In this document: positions 34,923-44,075 of the stretch, one piece after another
How positions within the stretch are numbered: position 1 is the stretch's first letter
Layout of the letters: the number at the start of each line of letters is the position of its first letter
Assembly (NCBI RefSeq): GCF_030549525.1
Contig: NZ_CP130831.1
Coordinates: 186,001-250,000 of the forward strand
DNA: 64,000 nucleotides
Direction: 5' to 3'
Origin: Stenotrophomonas sp. 704A1
GTDB taxonomy: Bacteria > Pseudomonadota > Gammaproteobacteria > Xanthomonadales > Xanthomonadaceae
Translations under genes and position numbers: made by a program
The notes under the pieces: model-generated
The model's input: the letters and a program-made list of their open reading frames with translations, nothing else
What the model was told of the DNA's origin: nothing
Database searches by the model: none

Positions 34923-36008
34923 TCACAGCAGCGCCCGATCGGCCGCATGCCGTTCCAGCGCCAGTTCAATCAACCGCGTGATCAGCGCGGTATAGCCCAG
35001 GCCACTGGCACCCCACAGCTTCGGATACATGCTGATGCGGGTAAAACCGGGCAGCGTGTTGACTTCGTTGATGACGATCCGGCCATCGCCGGTCAGGAAC
35101 ACGTCCACCCGTGCCATGCCGGCACATTCCAGCACCTGGTAGGCCTGCAGCGCGATGTCCTGGATCCGCGCCTGCACCGCCGCATCGATGGCGGCCGGCA
35201 CCACCACATCGGCACCGTGTTCGTTGATGTACTTGGTGTCGTAGGCGTAGAACTCGTCGTGCAGCACCACCTCGCCACAGACACTGGCCTGTGGTCGCGC
35301 GTTGCCCAGCACCGCACACTCGATCTCGCGGCCGACCACGGCCGATTCCACCAGTACCTTGTGGTCGTAGCGCAGCGCGGCCTGCAGCGCGGCGGGAAAG
35401 GCGGCGGCATCCTTGACCTTGCTGACGCCGACTGACGAGCCCTGGTTGGCCGGTTTCACGAACAACGGCAGGCCGAGTCCGGCGATCAGCGCATCGACAT
35501 CCACCTGGTCGGCGTCATGGCGGCGGATGCTCACCCAGGGCGCCACCGGCAGGCCTGCGTCACGCAGCAGCCGCTTGGCAACATCCTTGTCCATCGCCAC
35601 CGCCGAGCCCAGTACCGGCGAGCCGACGAAGGGCAGGTTGGCCATGCGCAGCAGGCCCTGCAGCGCGCCGTCCTCGCCCAGCGGGCCATGCACGATCGGC
35701 AGCACCACGTCGATCCGGCCCAGCGCGCCGCCGGCATCGGCCGCCAGCAGCTGCGCCTGTTCGGCCCCGGGTTGTACCGCCAGCGCCCTGCCGGAGCGGT
35801 GCAGCGCGATGCGCGAGGGATCATCGGCGTTCAGCAGGAAGTTGTCGGGCTGGCTCAGATGCCACTGGCCCTGCTTGTCGATGCCGATCAGCACCGGCTC
35901 GAAGCGCTCGCGGTCGAGCGCGTCGAGGATGTTCTTCGCCGACTGCAGCGACACTTCGTGCTCGGAGGAGCTGCCCCCGAAAATGATCCCGACCCGGGTC
36001 CGTGCCAT
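34923..36008 (-). CDS. ddl: D-alanine--D-alanine ligase
   Basis: Makes the D-Ala-D-Ala dipeptide for peptidoglycan, using ATP in the cytoplasm. The 361 residues fit the longer DdlA-type enzymes. Motifs: [20 protein letters not shown] at the N-terminus, [31 protein letters not shown], the ATP-grasp [17 protein letters not shown], and the C-terminal metal loop [18 protein letters not shown]. It is not next to other division or wall genes (murC, ftsQ), so it may be the second ddl copy of the genome. ATG 36008 is chosen; upstream in-frame residues are not family-like. Confidence 0.93.
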   Translation of the reverse strand: MARTRVGIIFGGSSSEHEVSLQSAKNILDALDRERFEPVLIGIDKQGQWHLSQPDNFLLNADDPSRIALHRSGRALAVQPGAEQAQLLAADAGGALGRIDVVLPIVHGPLGEDGALQGLLRMANLPFVGSPVLGSAVAMDKDVAKRLLRDAGLPVAPWVSIRRHDADQVDVDALIAGLGLPLFVKPANQGSSVGVSKVKDAAAFPAALQAALRYDHKVLVESAVVGREIECAVLGNARPQASVCGEVVLHDEFYAYDTKYINEHGADVVVPAAIDAAVQARIQDIALQAYQVLECAGMARVDVFLTGDGRIVINEVNTLPGFTRISMYPKLWGASGLGYTALITRLIELALERHAADRALL

Positions 36009-36169
36009 GGGAATGCGTTGTCCTGTGCGTAGCGTGGCCGTACAGCATGAACCTTCCGCAGCCCACCAGGTGAGGCACGCATGAACCGGCAGTGGCATTC
36101 CCCGCCTCGCCGACGCCGCCCCTGGCGGTGGCGGGCGGCAGCCCGGCCCAAGCCCACCACCGGCGCGGG

Positions 36170-36175
36170 TAGAAT
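36170..36175 (+). promoter_or_regulatory. Putative -10 box for leaderless ubiJ
   Basis: TAGAAT, six bases, then the ubiJ ATG at 36182. No ribosome site lies between. Confidence 0.4.
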
Positions 36176-36181
36176 GCGCAC

Positions 36182-36817
36182 ATGGCTCTTTCCCTGCTCA
36201 AGTCCCTCAAGCCGGTCGCCGGCCGCGCCCTGCAGATCGCCCTGAACCGCGCCCTGGCGCTGGATCCGGATACCCGCCACGCGCTGGCCAGCCTGGATGG
36301 CCGGCACATCGACCTGACCCTGGAAGCGCCGCCGCTGGCGATGCGCATCAGCGTTGAAGGTGACCAGCTGCGGGTCGGGCCGGTGGACGCGCAGGAAGCC
36401 GATCTGGCTGTACGCAGCAGCCTGGCCGGCGTGCTGGCGCAGTTGCCGCTGCTGGCCAATGCTCGCCATGCCGACGCCGCCGGCAAGGGCCGCGTGCGCG
36501 TGGCCGGCGATGCCGAACTGGCGCGCCGCCTGCAGCAGCTGGCCAAGGGCTTCGACCCGGACTGGCAGCAGCCCTTCGTGACGGTATTCGGCGAGGTACT
36601 GGGCGTGCAGGTGGCCAACACCCTGCGCAGTGCCCTGCAGCACGCGCGCCAGGGTGCCATCGATCTGGCGCACAGCGCCGCCGAGTTCATCACCGAGGAA
36701 TCGCGCGACGTGGTGCCGCGCGCCGAGCTCGATGCCTTCCACGACGACGTGGATGTACTGCGCGATGACGTGGAGCGTCTTGGTGCACGCGTGCAGCGCC
36801 TGCGGGGTGCCGCATGA
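36182..36817 (+). CDS. ubiJ: UbiJ, ubiquinone biosynthesis accessory factor
   Basis: A 211-residue SCP2-domain protein that binds ubiquinone intermediates in the cytoplasmic Ubi metabolon. The SCP2 lipid-binding part is at residues 20-115 ([42 protein letters not shown]). A helical tail follows, with a possible coiled coil ([24 protein letters not shown]). It overlaps ubiB by four bases, the standard ubiJ-ubiB pair; ubiE is not next to it. Confidence 0.92.
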   Translation: MALSLLKSLKPVAGRALQIALNRALALDPDTRHALASLDGRHIDLTLEAPPLAMRISVEGDQLRVGPVDAQEADLAVRSSLAGVLAQLPLLANARHADAAGKGRVRVAGDAELARRLQQLAKGFDPDWQQPFVTVFGEVLGVQVANTLRSALQHARQGAIDLAHSAAEFITEESRDVVPRAELDAFHDDVDVLRDDVERLGARVQRLRGAA

Positions 36818-38469
36818 AGGCCGTGCTGCGGGCCAGCCGCATCGGCCGGGTGATCCTGCGTTACCGCCTTGATGACCTGTTGCAGGGCACGCCGGCCGAG
36901 CGCTGGCTGCGCCTGGCCAAGCCGTTCGTGCCGCGCGCTTCGGTCGCCATCGCCGCGCAGTCGCGCGGTGCACGCCTGCGCCTGGCGCTGCAGGACCTCG
37001 GCCCGATCTTCGTCAAGTTCGGCCAGATCCTGTCGACCCGCCGCGATCTGGTGCCACCGGACGTGGCCAACGAGCTGACCCTGCTGCAGGACCGGGTCAA
37101 GCCGTTCGATGGCGATACCGCACGCCGCATCGTCGAGGACGCCCTCGGCCTGCCGGTCAGCGAGGCGTTTGCCAGCTTTGATACCGAACCCCTGGCCTCG
37201 GCCTCGATCGCGCAGGTGCATGCGGCCACGCTGGCCGATGGCCGGCAGGTGGTGGTCAAGGTCCTGCGCCCGGGCATCGAGAAGCAGATCGACGCCGACA
37301 TCGCCCTGCTCAACTCGCTGGCCGCCCTGGTCGAGCGTACCCACCCGCGCGCCGACAAGATCCGCCCGCGCGAAGTGGTGGCCGAGGTCGAGAACACCCT
37401 GGCCGCCGAGCTGGACCTGCAGCGCGAAGGTGCCAATGCCAGCGTGCTGCGCCGCTTCTGGGAAAACAGCGACGATCTGTACGTGCCGGAAGTGATCTGG
37501 AGCCACACCGCCGAGCGCGCGCTCACCCTGGAGCGGGTGTGGGGCATTCCGTCCGATGACATCGCCGCGCTGGACAAGGCCGGCATCGACCGCAAGGCGC
37601 TGGCCGCCAAGGGTGTGCGGGTGTTCTACACCCAGGTGTTCCGCGACAACTTCTTCCACGCCGATGCGCACGCCGGCAACATCTGGGTCGACACCGATCC
37701 GGCACGCCGTGCCAACCCGCGCTTCATCGCGTTGGACTTCGGCATCATGGGCCAGCTCTCGCAGGAAGATCAGTACTACCTGGCCGAGAACTTCATGGCC
37801 ATCTTCAACCGCGATTACCGCCGCATCGCCGAACTGCACGTGCAGGCCCGCTGGATGCCCGACCACGTACGCATCGACGATCTGGAAGCGGCCGTGCGCT
37901 CGGTGTGCGAGCCGTACTTCACCCGTCCGCTGTCGCAGATTTCGCTGGCCGAAGTGCTGATGAAGCTGTTCCGCGTGGCGCAGCGCTACCAGCTGACGTT
38001 GCAGCCGCAGCTGATCCTGCTGCAGAAGACCCTGCTGAACATCGAGGGCGTCGGCCGCCAGCTGGACCCGCAGATCGACATCTGGGCGGTGGCCAAACCG
38101 GTGCTGGCGAAGATCCTGCGCGAGCGTTACAGCCCGCGCCGGGTGGTGCGCGAGATCGGCAAGCGCCTGCCGGAAATCATGACCCACGCGCCGGACATGC
38201 CGCGCCTGGTGCACGCCTGGCTGACCCAGCAGGTGGAAGGCCGCCACGAACTGGCGATGCGTTCGCGCGATCTGGTCGCGCTGGACGCCAGCCTGCAGCG
38301 CCTGCAGAAGCGCGCGGTGGGAGCGATCACCGGCGTCGGCCTGCTGGCCATCGCCGCGCTGATGTACGTGCTGCAGCCGCCGGGCTGGTACTGGGGCGAC
38401 CTGCCGATGTGGAGCTGGGTGTCCGGTGCCGTTGGCGCGCTGGCGCTGGCACGCGCGTGGTGGCGCTGA
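36814..38469 (+). CDS. ubiB: UbiB, ABC1/ADCK atypical kinase-like ATPase
   Basis: A 551-residue inner membrane protein needed for ubiquinone synthesis. It has the family KxGQ motif ([16 protein letters not shown]), the Ala-rich loop replacing the kinase P-loop ([13 protein letters not shown]), the ATP Lys ([13 protein letters not shown]), and the catalytic/metal pair [12 protein letters not shown] and [10 protein letters not shown]. Two hydrophobic helices at the C-terminus (about 500-550) anchor it. ADCK proteins are ATPases rather than protein kinases; the exact role in ubiquinone synthesis is unclear. It follows ubiJ with an ATGA overlap. Confidence 0.95.
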   Translation: MKAVLRASRIGRVILRYRLDDLLQGTPAERWLRLAKPFVPRASVAIAAQSRGARLRLALQDLGPIFVKFGQILSTRRDLVPPDVANELTLLQDRVKPFDGDTARRIVEDALGLPVSEAFASFDTEPLASASIAQVHAATLADGRQVVVKVLRPGIEKQIDADIALLNSLAALVERTHPRADKIRPREVVAEVENTLAAELDLQREGANASVLRRFWENSDDLYVPEVIWSHTAERALTLERVWGIPSDDIAALDKAGIDRKALAAKGVRVFYTQVFRDNFFHADAHAGNIWVDTDPARRANPRFIALDFGIMGQLSQEDQYYLAENFMAIFNRDYRRIAELHVQARWMPDHVRIDDLEAAVRSVCEPYFTRPLSQISLAEVLMKLFRVAQRYQLTLQPQLILLQKTLLNIEGVGRQLDPQIDIWAVAKPVLAKILRERYSPRRVVREIGKRLPEIMTHAPDMPRLVHAWLTQQVEGRHELAMRSRDLVALDASLQRLQKRAVGAITGVGLLAIAALMYVLQPPGWYWGDLPMWSWVSGAVGALALARAWWR

Positions 38470-38484
38470 TCCCGGTTGATCGAG

Positions 38485-38511
38485 GGTCGGCGGCGACGTG
38501 CGCCGCCGACC
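38485..38511. terminator. GC-rich hairpin between convergent ubiB and the YaiO gene
   Basis: GGTCGGCGGCG and CGCCGCCGACC form an 11-bp stem with an ACGTG loop. There is no T-run on either side, so it is a weak terminator at best. Confidence 0.5.
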
Positions 38512-38521
38512 GGCCGCACGC

Positions 38522-39307
38522 CTACCAGTGGTAGCCCAGGCCGAGGTGCGACTGCACGCTCTGGAAGCGATCCAGCCGGGTCTTGTGCCAGGTCTTGCCG
38601 ATGCCCATGTCCAGCGCCAGATGCTCGCCCAGCGGCTGGCTGCGGCGCAGGAACACACGCCGGGCATCGTGCTCGCGCAGCAGCAGCGGGTCGGCCTCGG
38701 CGCTGTAGCCGGAGGTGCCGCTGCCCATCCACAGCTGGGTCGAACCACGGCCCTGGGCATCCTTCAGGCGCAGCGACACCGTGGTGCCGTGGCCATTGGG
38801 ACCGTTCGACTGGCGATGGCGTTCATGCTTGATGGAGACCATCACCCGCGGTAGGTAGTGCGAGGCACCCACCGACCAGCCACTCACGTAGCCACTGCCG
38901 TGATACTCGGCGTATTTGCCACCGAGGCTCAGCACGGTCTGCTCGGCCACGTTCCAGTACAGGTCCTGATTGACCTGACGGTTGACGAAGACCGGATCGT
39001 CATTGGAAGCGATCACCGCGGTGCGGGTGGACAGCTGCGGTGACCAGACGTGGTGCAGCGAGCCCTGCATGCGGTTTCCGCTGAAGCGGGCATTGCCGTA
39101 GTCGCGCACACCGTGCGCCAGCCCGAGCTGCCAGCGGTTGGCGCCGGCACGACCGGCCACGTCCAGGGTCTGTACGTCGCGCTTGCCGAAGCCGTCGTTG
39201 TAGTCGGCGTGGTCCAGTTGCAGGGATGCCCGATCGATGCCGGCATGAGCGCTGGCCACGGCCAGCAGCAGGGCGCACGGAAGCGCGCCGCGAACGATGA
39301 ATCGCAT
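38522..39307 (-). CDS. YaiO-family outer membrane beta-barrel protein
   Basis: A 261-residue exported protein with a signal (GALPCALLLAVASAHA) and a mature part of amphipathic strands ending in aromatic residues (LGLGYHW), as expected for a barrel. The pattern SHHLWSPQL-like turns and GASHYLPRVMVSIKHERH match the YaiO family. It is the last gene of a four-gene minus-strand run: deacetylase, glycosyltransferase 2, hexapeptide acyltransferase, YaiO. By analogy with PgaA and BcsC it could be the outer membrane exit for a glycan, but it lacks a TPR domain. Function is unproven in any species. Confidence 0.8.
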   Translation of the reverse strand: MRFIVRGALPCALLLAVASAHAGIDRASLQLDHADYNDGFGKRDVQTLDVAGRAGANRWQLGLAHGVRDYGNARFSGNRMQGSLHHVWSPQLSTRTAVIASNDDPVFVNRQVNQDLYWNVAEQTVLSLGGKYAEYHGSGYVSGWSVGASHYLPRVMVSIKHERHRQSNGPNGHGTTVSLRLKDAQGRGSTQLWMGSGTSGYSAEADPLLLREHDARRVFLRRSQPLGEHLALDMGIGKTWHKTRLDRFQSVQSHLGLGYHW

Positions 39308-39312
39308 GATGG

Positions 39313-39918
39313 TTACTCCAGGGGTTGAGAGTGCAGCTGCTGCACCAGGCGGTAGCGTCCTGGTGGCAGGTTCCGTTCCACGGTGATACGCGGGCCGAAC
39401 TGGCTGCCCGGCGCGACGATGCGCCCGGGCAGGATGATCACGCCGACACCGAGTGCGGCATGTGCGCCGATCCAGGCGCCGAGTTTGTCGCAGCCGCTGT
39501 CGATGGCATCGCCATCGACCCGCACGGTCACCGTGGCGCCGTCGAGCCGGTGGTTGCTGGTGCGTACCAGCGCACCGAGGTAGGCATGGTCATCGATGCG
39601 GCTGTCGCCGATGAAGCACTGGGGGCCGATCGTCACACGGCTGCCGACGATCGCGTGTTTGATCTCGGTGGCAAACCCGACGCGGGTCCCATCGTCGATG
39701 CGCAGTGGACCGCGCAGCAGGGCCTGGTTGCCGATCATGCAGCCGCGGCCGATCCACACCGGGCCCTGGATGCAGGCGCCATCGCAGATCCGGCTGCCAG
39801 CGCCGACGTGCACCGCACCGCGCAGGGTTGCGCTGGCCGCGATGTCGGCGCGCGGATCGATCCGCGGTACCAGCGTGGACAGGTCCGCGCTCAGGGCCTG
39901 CAGCTCACTCCACCACAC
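39313..39918 (-). CDS. Hexapeptide-repeat (left-handed beta helix) acyltransferase
   Basis: A 201-residue protein made of hexapeptide turns ([LIV]G-x4): VHVGAGSRICDGACIQGPVWIGRGCMIGNQ, LLRGPLRIDDGTRVGFATEIKHAIVGSRVTIG, LGAWIGAHAALGVGVIILPG. This is the nucleotidyl- or acyltransferase coil seen in GlmU-like C-terminal domains. The first 30 residues are helical. It starts at GTG 39918 and overlaps the glycosyltransferase stop by 14 bases. It corresponds in position to E. coli yaiX. An O- or N-acetyltransferase modifying the glycan is inferred. Confidence 0.75.
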   Translation of the reverse strand: MWWSELQALSADLSTLVPRIDPRADIAASATLRGAVHVGAGSRICDGACIQGPVWIGRGCMIGNQALLRGPLRIDDGTRVGFATEIKHAIVGSRVTIGPQCFIGDSRIDDHAYLGALVRTSNHRLDGATVTVRVDGDAIDSGCDKLGAWIGAHAALGVGVIILPGRIVAPGSQFGPRITVERNLPPGRYRLVQQLHSQPLE

Positions 39919-41044
39919 GCGGGTACCTCGTCGGCTTGTCGCGCATCGGCTCGCGCCCGGTGAACAGTCCCTTCAGGCCGTGCAGCAGCCAGATCGCGTA
40001 GGCCAGCAGCACGTACACCACTGAAAAGGCCGCAGCCGGCACCAGCAGCGCGCGACGGTGGTGTACAGCGCTGATCATGCCCAGCGCCATCACGATGGCG
40101 ATCCAGGCCAGCGGCATCACCGCCAGCGCCACGCCTCCGGGGCCATGCACGGTCATCGCACCGAACCACAGCTGCAGCGCAGCGACAATGCCAACCAGCG
40201 CCAGCAGGACCATCGGCAGGATGCTGAAGAGGCCGAACCGGGTCAGCAGCAGGCCACGATGCAGGCGCATGCACACCGCATAGCCAACGATCCAGCGGCG
40301 CCAGCGCCGCCACTCTTCGCGCAGCGTGTTGCATTCCTGCGGGTAGACCACGCAGCGGATGCTCTGGCGCACGCGGTAGCCCTGTGCCACCAGCGACCAC
40401 GACATGTCGAGGTCTTCGACCCGGGTGCGGTCGGAGAAACCGACCGTGCGCAGCACCGACGTGCGGAACAGCCCGCAGGCGCCGGAAATGATGAAGGGCG
40501 CACCGCCCAGCCACTGCTGGAAACTACGCTTGATCACGATCATCGGCAGCTTCAGGCTGGCTCGCACGTGCGGCAGGAAACCGGCGCCCTGCAGGCAGGA
40601 TGAGGGCACGCCGCCGACCGCATCGGCACCGCGTTCGATCTCGGACAGCAGGTGGCCGAGGCCGTCGCTGCGGGGATCGACGCGGGTGTCGGCATCGGTC
40701 AGGAAGACCTGCGCGGCGGTCACATGCTGCAGCCCGTGCATCAGCGCGCCGCCCTTGCCGGTGTTGGCCTGGTGCACGGCGACCAGGCGCCCGGGCCATT
40801 GCTGCTGCAGTGTGTCCAGTACCTGTGCGGTGCCATCGGTGGAGCCATCGTTCACGCAGATCACGCGGGCGATGTAGGGATTGCGCAGCAGGTCGGTGAG
40901 CGAGCGCTGCAGGCAGGGCGCCTCGTTGTAGGCCGGCACGATCGCATCGATGCTGTGCAGCCGCGCGCTCGGCCTGCGCGCAGCGTGCATCACCAGCCGC
41001 ACCACAATGAACAGGCACATGGCCAGGAACAGGAGGGTTTTCAT
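39905..41044 (-). CDS. Family 2 glycosyltransferase, membrane-bound (YaiP-like)
   Basis: A 379-residue inner membrane enzyme. One N-terminal helix (LLFLAMCLFIVVRLVM) leads to a GT2 domain: IDAIVPAYNEAPCLQRSL, VICVNDGSTDGTA, VFLTDADTRVDP (DxD), RVEDLDMSWSL (catalytic Asp) and EEWRRWRRWIVGY in place of QxxRW. Three or so C-terminal helices follow (LFSILPMVLLALVGIV, AFSVVYVLLAYAIW). This is the layout of processive beta-glycan synthases. It starts right at the deacetylase stop (TGATG) and overlaps the acyltransferase gene. The donor sugar is unknown. Confidence 0.85.
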   Translation of the reverse strand: MKTLLFLAMCLFIVVRLVMHAARRPSARLHSIDAIVPAYNEAPCLQRSLTDLLRNPYIARVICVNDGSTDGTAQVLDTLQQQWPGRLVAVHQANTGKGGALMHGLQHVTAAQVFLTDADTRVDPRSDGLGHLLSEIERGADAVGGVPSSCLQGAGFLPHVRASLKLPMIVIKRSFQQWLGGAPFIISGACGLFRTSVLRTVGFSDRTRVEDLDMSWSLVAQGYRVRQSIRCVVYPQECNTLREEWRRWRRWIVGYAVCMRLHRGLLLTRFGLFSILPMVLLALVGIVAALQLWFGAMTVHGPGGVALAVMPLAWIAIVMALGMISAVHHRRALLVPAAAFSVVYVLLAYAIWLLHGLKGLFTGREPMRDKPTRYPRVVE

Positions 41045-41655
41045 CACAGCACCAGCCGGTAAGGGTGGAAACCCTCGCTGGGCCCGATGCCGATCTGCTG
41101 GCCGCGGAACTGCGCGTGGCAGCGCAGGTGGCTTTCCTGCATGTAGTGGCGGCTGCACTGGCTGGCATGTTCGCGCAGCGCGCGGATCTTCAGGTCCAGC
41201 TGCGCGCTGATGTCCTCGAACACCTGCGGGGCGAACTGCGGCAGGGTGCTGGGGCTTTCGTAGCAGAGGATCTGCGGCACGCTGCGGCAGGCGATGATCG
41301 AGGCCTCGTGCGCGGTGCGATGGTCCTGGTGATGGTCTTCGCCGCACATCGTGTACACCCGGTGCGGCCGCACCTGGGCGCAGGCTGCTTCGATCGCCGC
41401 GATGATCTCGTTGCGGCAGGCCGGGAAGCGCGTATCGGGGAAATCATGCTGGATGATCCGCACAGCACCGAGGCGATGCAGTGCGCGATGCGATTCATCG
41501 CTCCGGTCGATGCCTTCGTGGCAGCCGCGGCCGCCGCGGCTCAGTACCAGTGCATGAATGCGGGCGCCGGCGTCGGCGTGTTTTGCCAGGCTGCCGCCGC
41601 AGCCGAGTTCGATGTCATCGGGATGGGCGCCGATTGCCAGGATGTCGTGGGCCAT
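41044..41655 (-). CDS. PIG-L-family N-acetylglucosaminyl deacetylase-like enzyme (YaiS-like)
   Basis: A 203-residue protein with the PIG-L zinc motif AIGAHPDDIELGCGGSL near the N-terminus and a distal His pair (GEDHHQDHRTAHEAS). PIG-L enzymes remove acetyl groups from GlcNAc-containing lipids or small glycoconjugates. No signal peptide is seen, so it acts in the cytoplasm, for example on a lipid- or nucleotide-linked sugar. AAGGA precedes ATG 41655. It is the first gene of the glycan cluster and is divergent from the O-methyltransferase gene across a 299-base gap. Confidence 0.88.
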   Translation of the reverse strand: MAHDILAIGAHPDDIELGCGGSLAKHADAGARIHALVLSRGGRGCHEGIDRSDESHRALHRLGAVRIIQHDFPDTRFPACRNEIIAAIEAACAQVRPHRVYTMCGEDHHQDHRTAHEASIIACRSVPQILCYESPSTLPQFAPQVFEDISAQLDLKIRALREHASQCSRHYMQESHLRCHAQFRGQQIGIGPSEGFHPYRLVL

Positions 41656-41954
41656 GGCCGTGTCCTTGCAGGAAGGGAAAAACCGAGACGGCCGCATCGG
41701 CGGCGCCTGCTGGAAGGGACCGGACTATCGCAGCGCGGACGCGCCAAAACGATGCAACAAATCTGAAAGTTGAAATCGGTTGCAGGACGACGCCACCGCT
41801 GCGCGCTGTATCGGCGCGTGGCACGCTGTGTGCGCCACGCGATGATCCGCCAGCCGCGCCGATCACGTCATTGATCCAACGGTGCTGTGCAGCGCACGGC
41901 AGAGCGACGACAGTGCAGATCCCGCACAGATGCAACGCGCACGGGGGCGCTGCA

Positions 41955-42536
41955 ATGGACCTGACCGCACTGAAGGACGAGCTGGCCCGCTACGGCGAGG
42001 CCAACGACGCGCGCGAAACCGAACGCGGCCGGCGCCTGCTCAACATCACGCCGGATACCGGTGCGTTCCTCTCGGTGCTGGTGCGCTTCGGCCAGGCCCG
42101 GCGCGTACTGGAGATCGGCACGTCCAACGGCTACTCCACGTTGTGGCTGGCCGAGGCCGCCGCTGCCGTCGACGGCCATGTGACCACGCTGGAACAGGCC
42201 GAAGACAAAGTGGCGATGGCACGTGCCACGTTCGCGCGCAGCGGCCTGGGTGAACGCATCACGCTGGTCCACGCCGATGCCGGGCAGTGGCTGGCACAGG
42301 CCGCCGAAGGCAGCATCGACCTGCTGTTCCTCGATTCGGACCGCGGTCAGTACGCCGGCTGGTGGCCGCAGCTGCGACGCGTGCTGCGGCCGGGAGGGCT
42401 GCTGGTGGTGGACAACGCGATCTCGCATGCCGCGCAGATGGAGCCGTTGCGCGCCCTGCTGGCTGCCGACATGGCGTTCAGCAGCAGCCTGGTGCCGGTG
42501 GGCAAGGGCGAGCTGCTGGCTGTACGCGAGACCTGA
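41955..42536 (+). CDS. SAM-dependent O-methyltransferase (class I, caffeoyl-CoA-type)
   Basis: A 193-residue cytoplasmic enzyme. The SAM-binding strand is RRVLEIGTSNGYSTLWLAEA (about residues 48-67), followed by VTTLEQAEDKV, LVHADAGQWL and the divalent-metal/active-site DLLFLDSDR. PGGLLVVDNAIS also fits the O-methyltransferase family 3 pattern. The substrate cannot be deduced. It is divergent from the glycan cluster; the gap 41656-41954 holds presumptive promoters but no recognisable element. Confidence 0.85.
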   Translation: MDLTALKDELARYGEANDARETERGRRLLNITPDTGAFLSVLVRFGQARRVLEIGTSNGYSTLWLAEAAAAVDGHVTTLEQAEDKVAMARATFARSGLGERITLVHADAGQWLAQAAEGSIDLLFLDSDRGQYAGWWPQLRRVLRPGGLLVVDNAISHAAQMEPLRALLAADMAFSSSLVPVGKGELLAVRET

Positions 42537-42580
42537 AGGAGGGCGCGACCGCAGGCCGCGGCCCCGGTGCCGCGCCCCCG

Positions 42581-42586
42581 TATAAT
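42581..42586 (+). promoter_or_regulatory. Consensus -10 box for leaderless truC
   Basis: A perfect TATAAT, then six bases, then the GTG start of truC at 42593. There is no room for a Shine-Dalgarno sequence, so the message should begin at the start codon. Confidence 0.6.
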
Positions 42587-42592
42587 CCTGCG

Positions 42593-43330
42593 GTGAGCAC
42601 CGAACCCAACCCCCTCGCCGCGGTCGAGACCGATACCGCCCCGCTGCAGCTGCTGCACCTGGATGAACGCCTGGCCGTGGTCAACAAGCCGGCCGGGCTG
42701 ATGGTCCACGACAGCAAGCTGGCCCGCGGCGAAGATGATTTCCTGGCCGACCGTCTGCGCGAGCAGCTGGGCCGCCCGATCTTTCTCGTGCATCGCCTGG
42801 ACCGGGCGACCAGTGGCTGCCTGCTGCTGGCCTTCGACCGCGATACGGCCAGCGCACTGGGTAAGGCGCTGATGGGCGGCGAAGTACGCAAGGACTACCT
42901 GGCCATCTGCCGTGGCTGGCCGGCCGAAGACGCCTGGCAGGTCGACCACGACCTGGATGGCGGCCCGGGCAAACCGCTGAAGAAGCCGGCGGTGACCGAC
43001 TTCCAGCGCCTGGCGACCGGCGAACTGTCGGTACCGGTGGGGGAGTTCGCCAGCTCGCGCTACGCGCTGCTGCGCTGCCAGCCGCTGACCGGCCGCTTCC
43101 GGCAGATCCGCCGCCATCTGAAGCATCTGTCGCATCACCTGATCGGTGACACCAGCCACGGTGATGGACGCCACAACCGCAACTTCCGCATGCAGGGGGT
43201 GCACCGCATGCTGCTGCACGCCGAGCGCCTGCGCTTCCCGCACCCGGACGGCGGCACGCTGGACGTGCGCGCGCCGGTGGACGGCGAGTTCCAGAAGGCC
43301 CTGGACCTGTTCGGCTGGCAGGTCGACTGA
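42593..43330 (+). CDS. truC: tRNA pseudouridine(65) synthase TruC
   Basis: Isomerises uridine 65 in certain tRNAs. The 245-residue RluA-family protein has the catalytic Asp in HRLDRATSGCLL, an N-terminal NKPAGLMVHDSKL, and the TruC-type middle KPAVTDFQRLAT and GRFRQIRRHLKHLSHHLIGDTSHGDGRHNRNFR. No S4 domain is present, which fits TruC rather than RluC or RluD. It starts at GTG and appears leaderless. The frame extends upstream to 42287 inside the methyltransferase gene, but that part is not coding. Confidence 0.9.
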   Translation: MSTEPNPLAAVETDTAPLQLLHLDERLAVVNKPAGLMVHDSKLARGEDDFLADRLREQLGRPIFLVHRLDRATSGCLLLAFDRDTASALGKALMGGEVRKDYLAICRGWPAEDAWQVDHDLDGGPGKPLKKPAVTDFQRLATGELSVPVGEFASSRYALLRCQPLTGRFRQIRRHLKHLSHHLIGDTSHGDGRHNRNFRMQGVHRMLLHAERLRFPHPDGGTLDVRAPVDGEFQKALDLFGWQVD

Positions 43331-43333
43331 AGG

Positions 43334-43411
43334 CAGCGCCGGGCCCTGCCCGGCGGCTTCGGCGATGCAACGACCGCGTTTCGTGTTCGCCGGGCATGGC
43401 CCGGCGCTACG
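43334..43411. repeat. SMAG-type pair after truC
   Basis: CAGCGCCGGGCCCTGCCCGGCG and CGCCGGGCATGGCCCGGCGCTAC face each other between truC and the convergent DUF2059 gene, probably serving as a barrier. Confidence 0.75.
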
Positions 43412-43414
43412 GCC

Positions 43415-43942
43415 TCATTTCTTTTCCGGTTCGTTGACGATCGCTTCCAGGTCCTTCTGCAGGTCGGTGAACAACGGCTGCATCCGCTGCTGGATGGCCA
43501 CCATCACGTTCTGCATCAGCGCCGGGGTCTTGTCCAGCAGGCTCTGCCCGGCCGGGCTCTCGTAGAACTCGGCCATCGCCAGCACGTCCTCCTTGCTGAA
43601 GGTCTTCTTGTACAGGTCCACGTACATCGGCCGCAGCTGCTGCCACGACAGGGCCTGGCGCAGGGTCTGGCTGGTCCGCGCCTGGATCCGCTTCAGCTGC
43701 TCCTGCTGCTGGGCAGTGAGCGGGCGCTGGGCCGCCACCTGCTGGAACTGCTGCTGCTGCATCGCTTCGATCTGCGGCAGCATGGTGTCGATCATGCTCT
43801 GCGCGCGCGAGGCCGACAGCAGACGGTTGATATCGCCATCGGTGGGCGCGGCGGCCAGCGCCGGCGCACTGGCCACCACCAGCGCCAGCAGCAGGGCAGC
43901 ACGGCGCAGGCGGGACGGCAGAACGGAGACGAAGCGGGTCAT
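43415..43942 (-). CDS. DUF2059-domain periplasmic protein
   Basis: A 175-residue exported protein with a signal (RAALLLALVVASAPALA). The mature part is helical and Gln-rich (MLPQIEAMQQQQFQQVAAQRP). The DUF2059 core is PMYVDLYKKTFSKEDVLAMAEFYESPAGQSLLDKTPALM. The family occurs across proteobacteria with no known function; the FYxSPxGxxxLxKxPxxM motif suggests a helical binding pocket. It is monocistronic and convergent with truC. Confidence 0.88.
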   Translation of the reverse strand: MTRFVSVLPSRLRRAALLLALVVASAPALAAAPTDGDINRLLSASRAQSMIDTMLPQIEAMQQQQFQQVAAQRPLTAQQQEQLKRIQARTSQTLRQALSWQQLRPMYVDLYKKTFSKEDVLAMAEFYESPAGQSLLDKTPALMQNVMVAIQQRMQPLFTDLQKDLEAIVNEPEKK

Positions 43943-44063
43943 GCGGAGCTTCCTGCAATCACGGGGCCACCAGCATACCCCCGGCAAAGGCGAAGGCGGC
44001 GTGTTCGGTGCCTGATCGGCGGCATAGGGGGCGTGATCACGGCCACGGTGGCGCGGCTCCCGC

Positions 44064-44069
44064 TACAAT
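44064..44069 (+). promoter_or_regulatory. Putative -10 box for leaderless arfB
   Basis: TACAAT, exactly six bases, then the arfB ATG at 44076. Confidence 0.45.
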
Positions 44070-44075
44070 GCGCGC

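Noticed and set aside
35821..38760. 979-residue open frame on the minus strand
   Set aside because: Overlaps ddl in another frame and runs antisense to ubiJ and ubiB, all of which have clear family matches.
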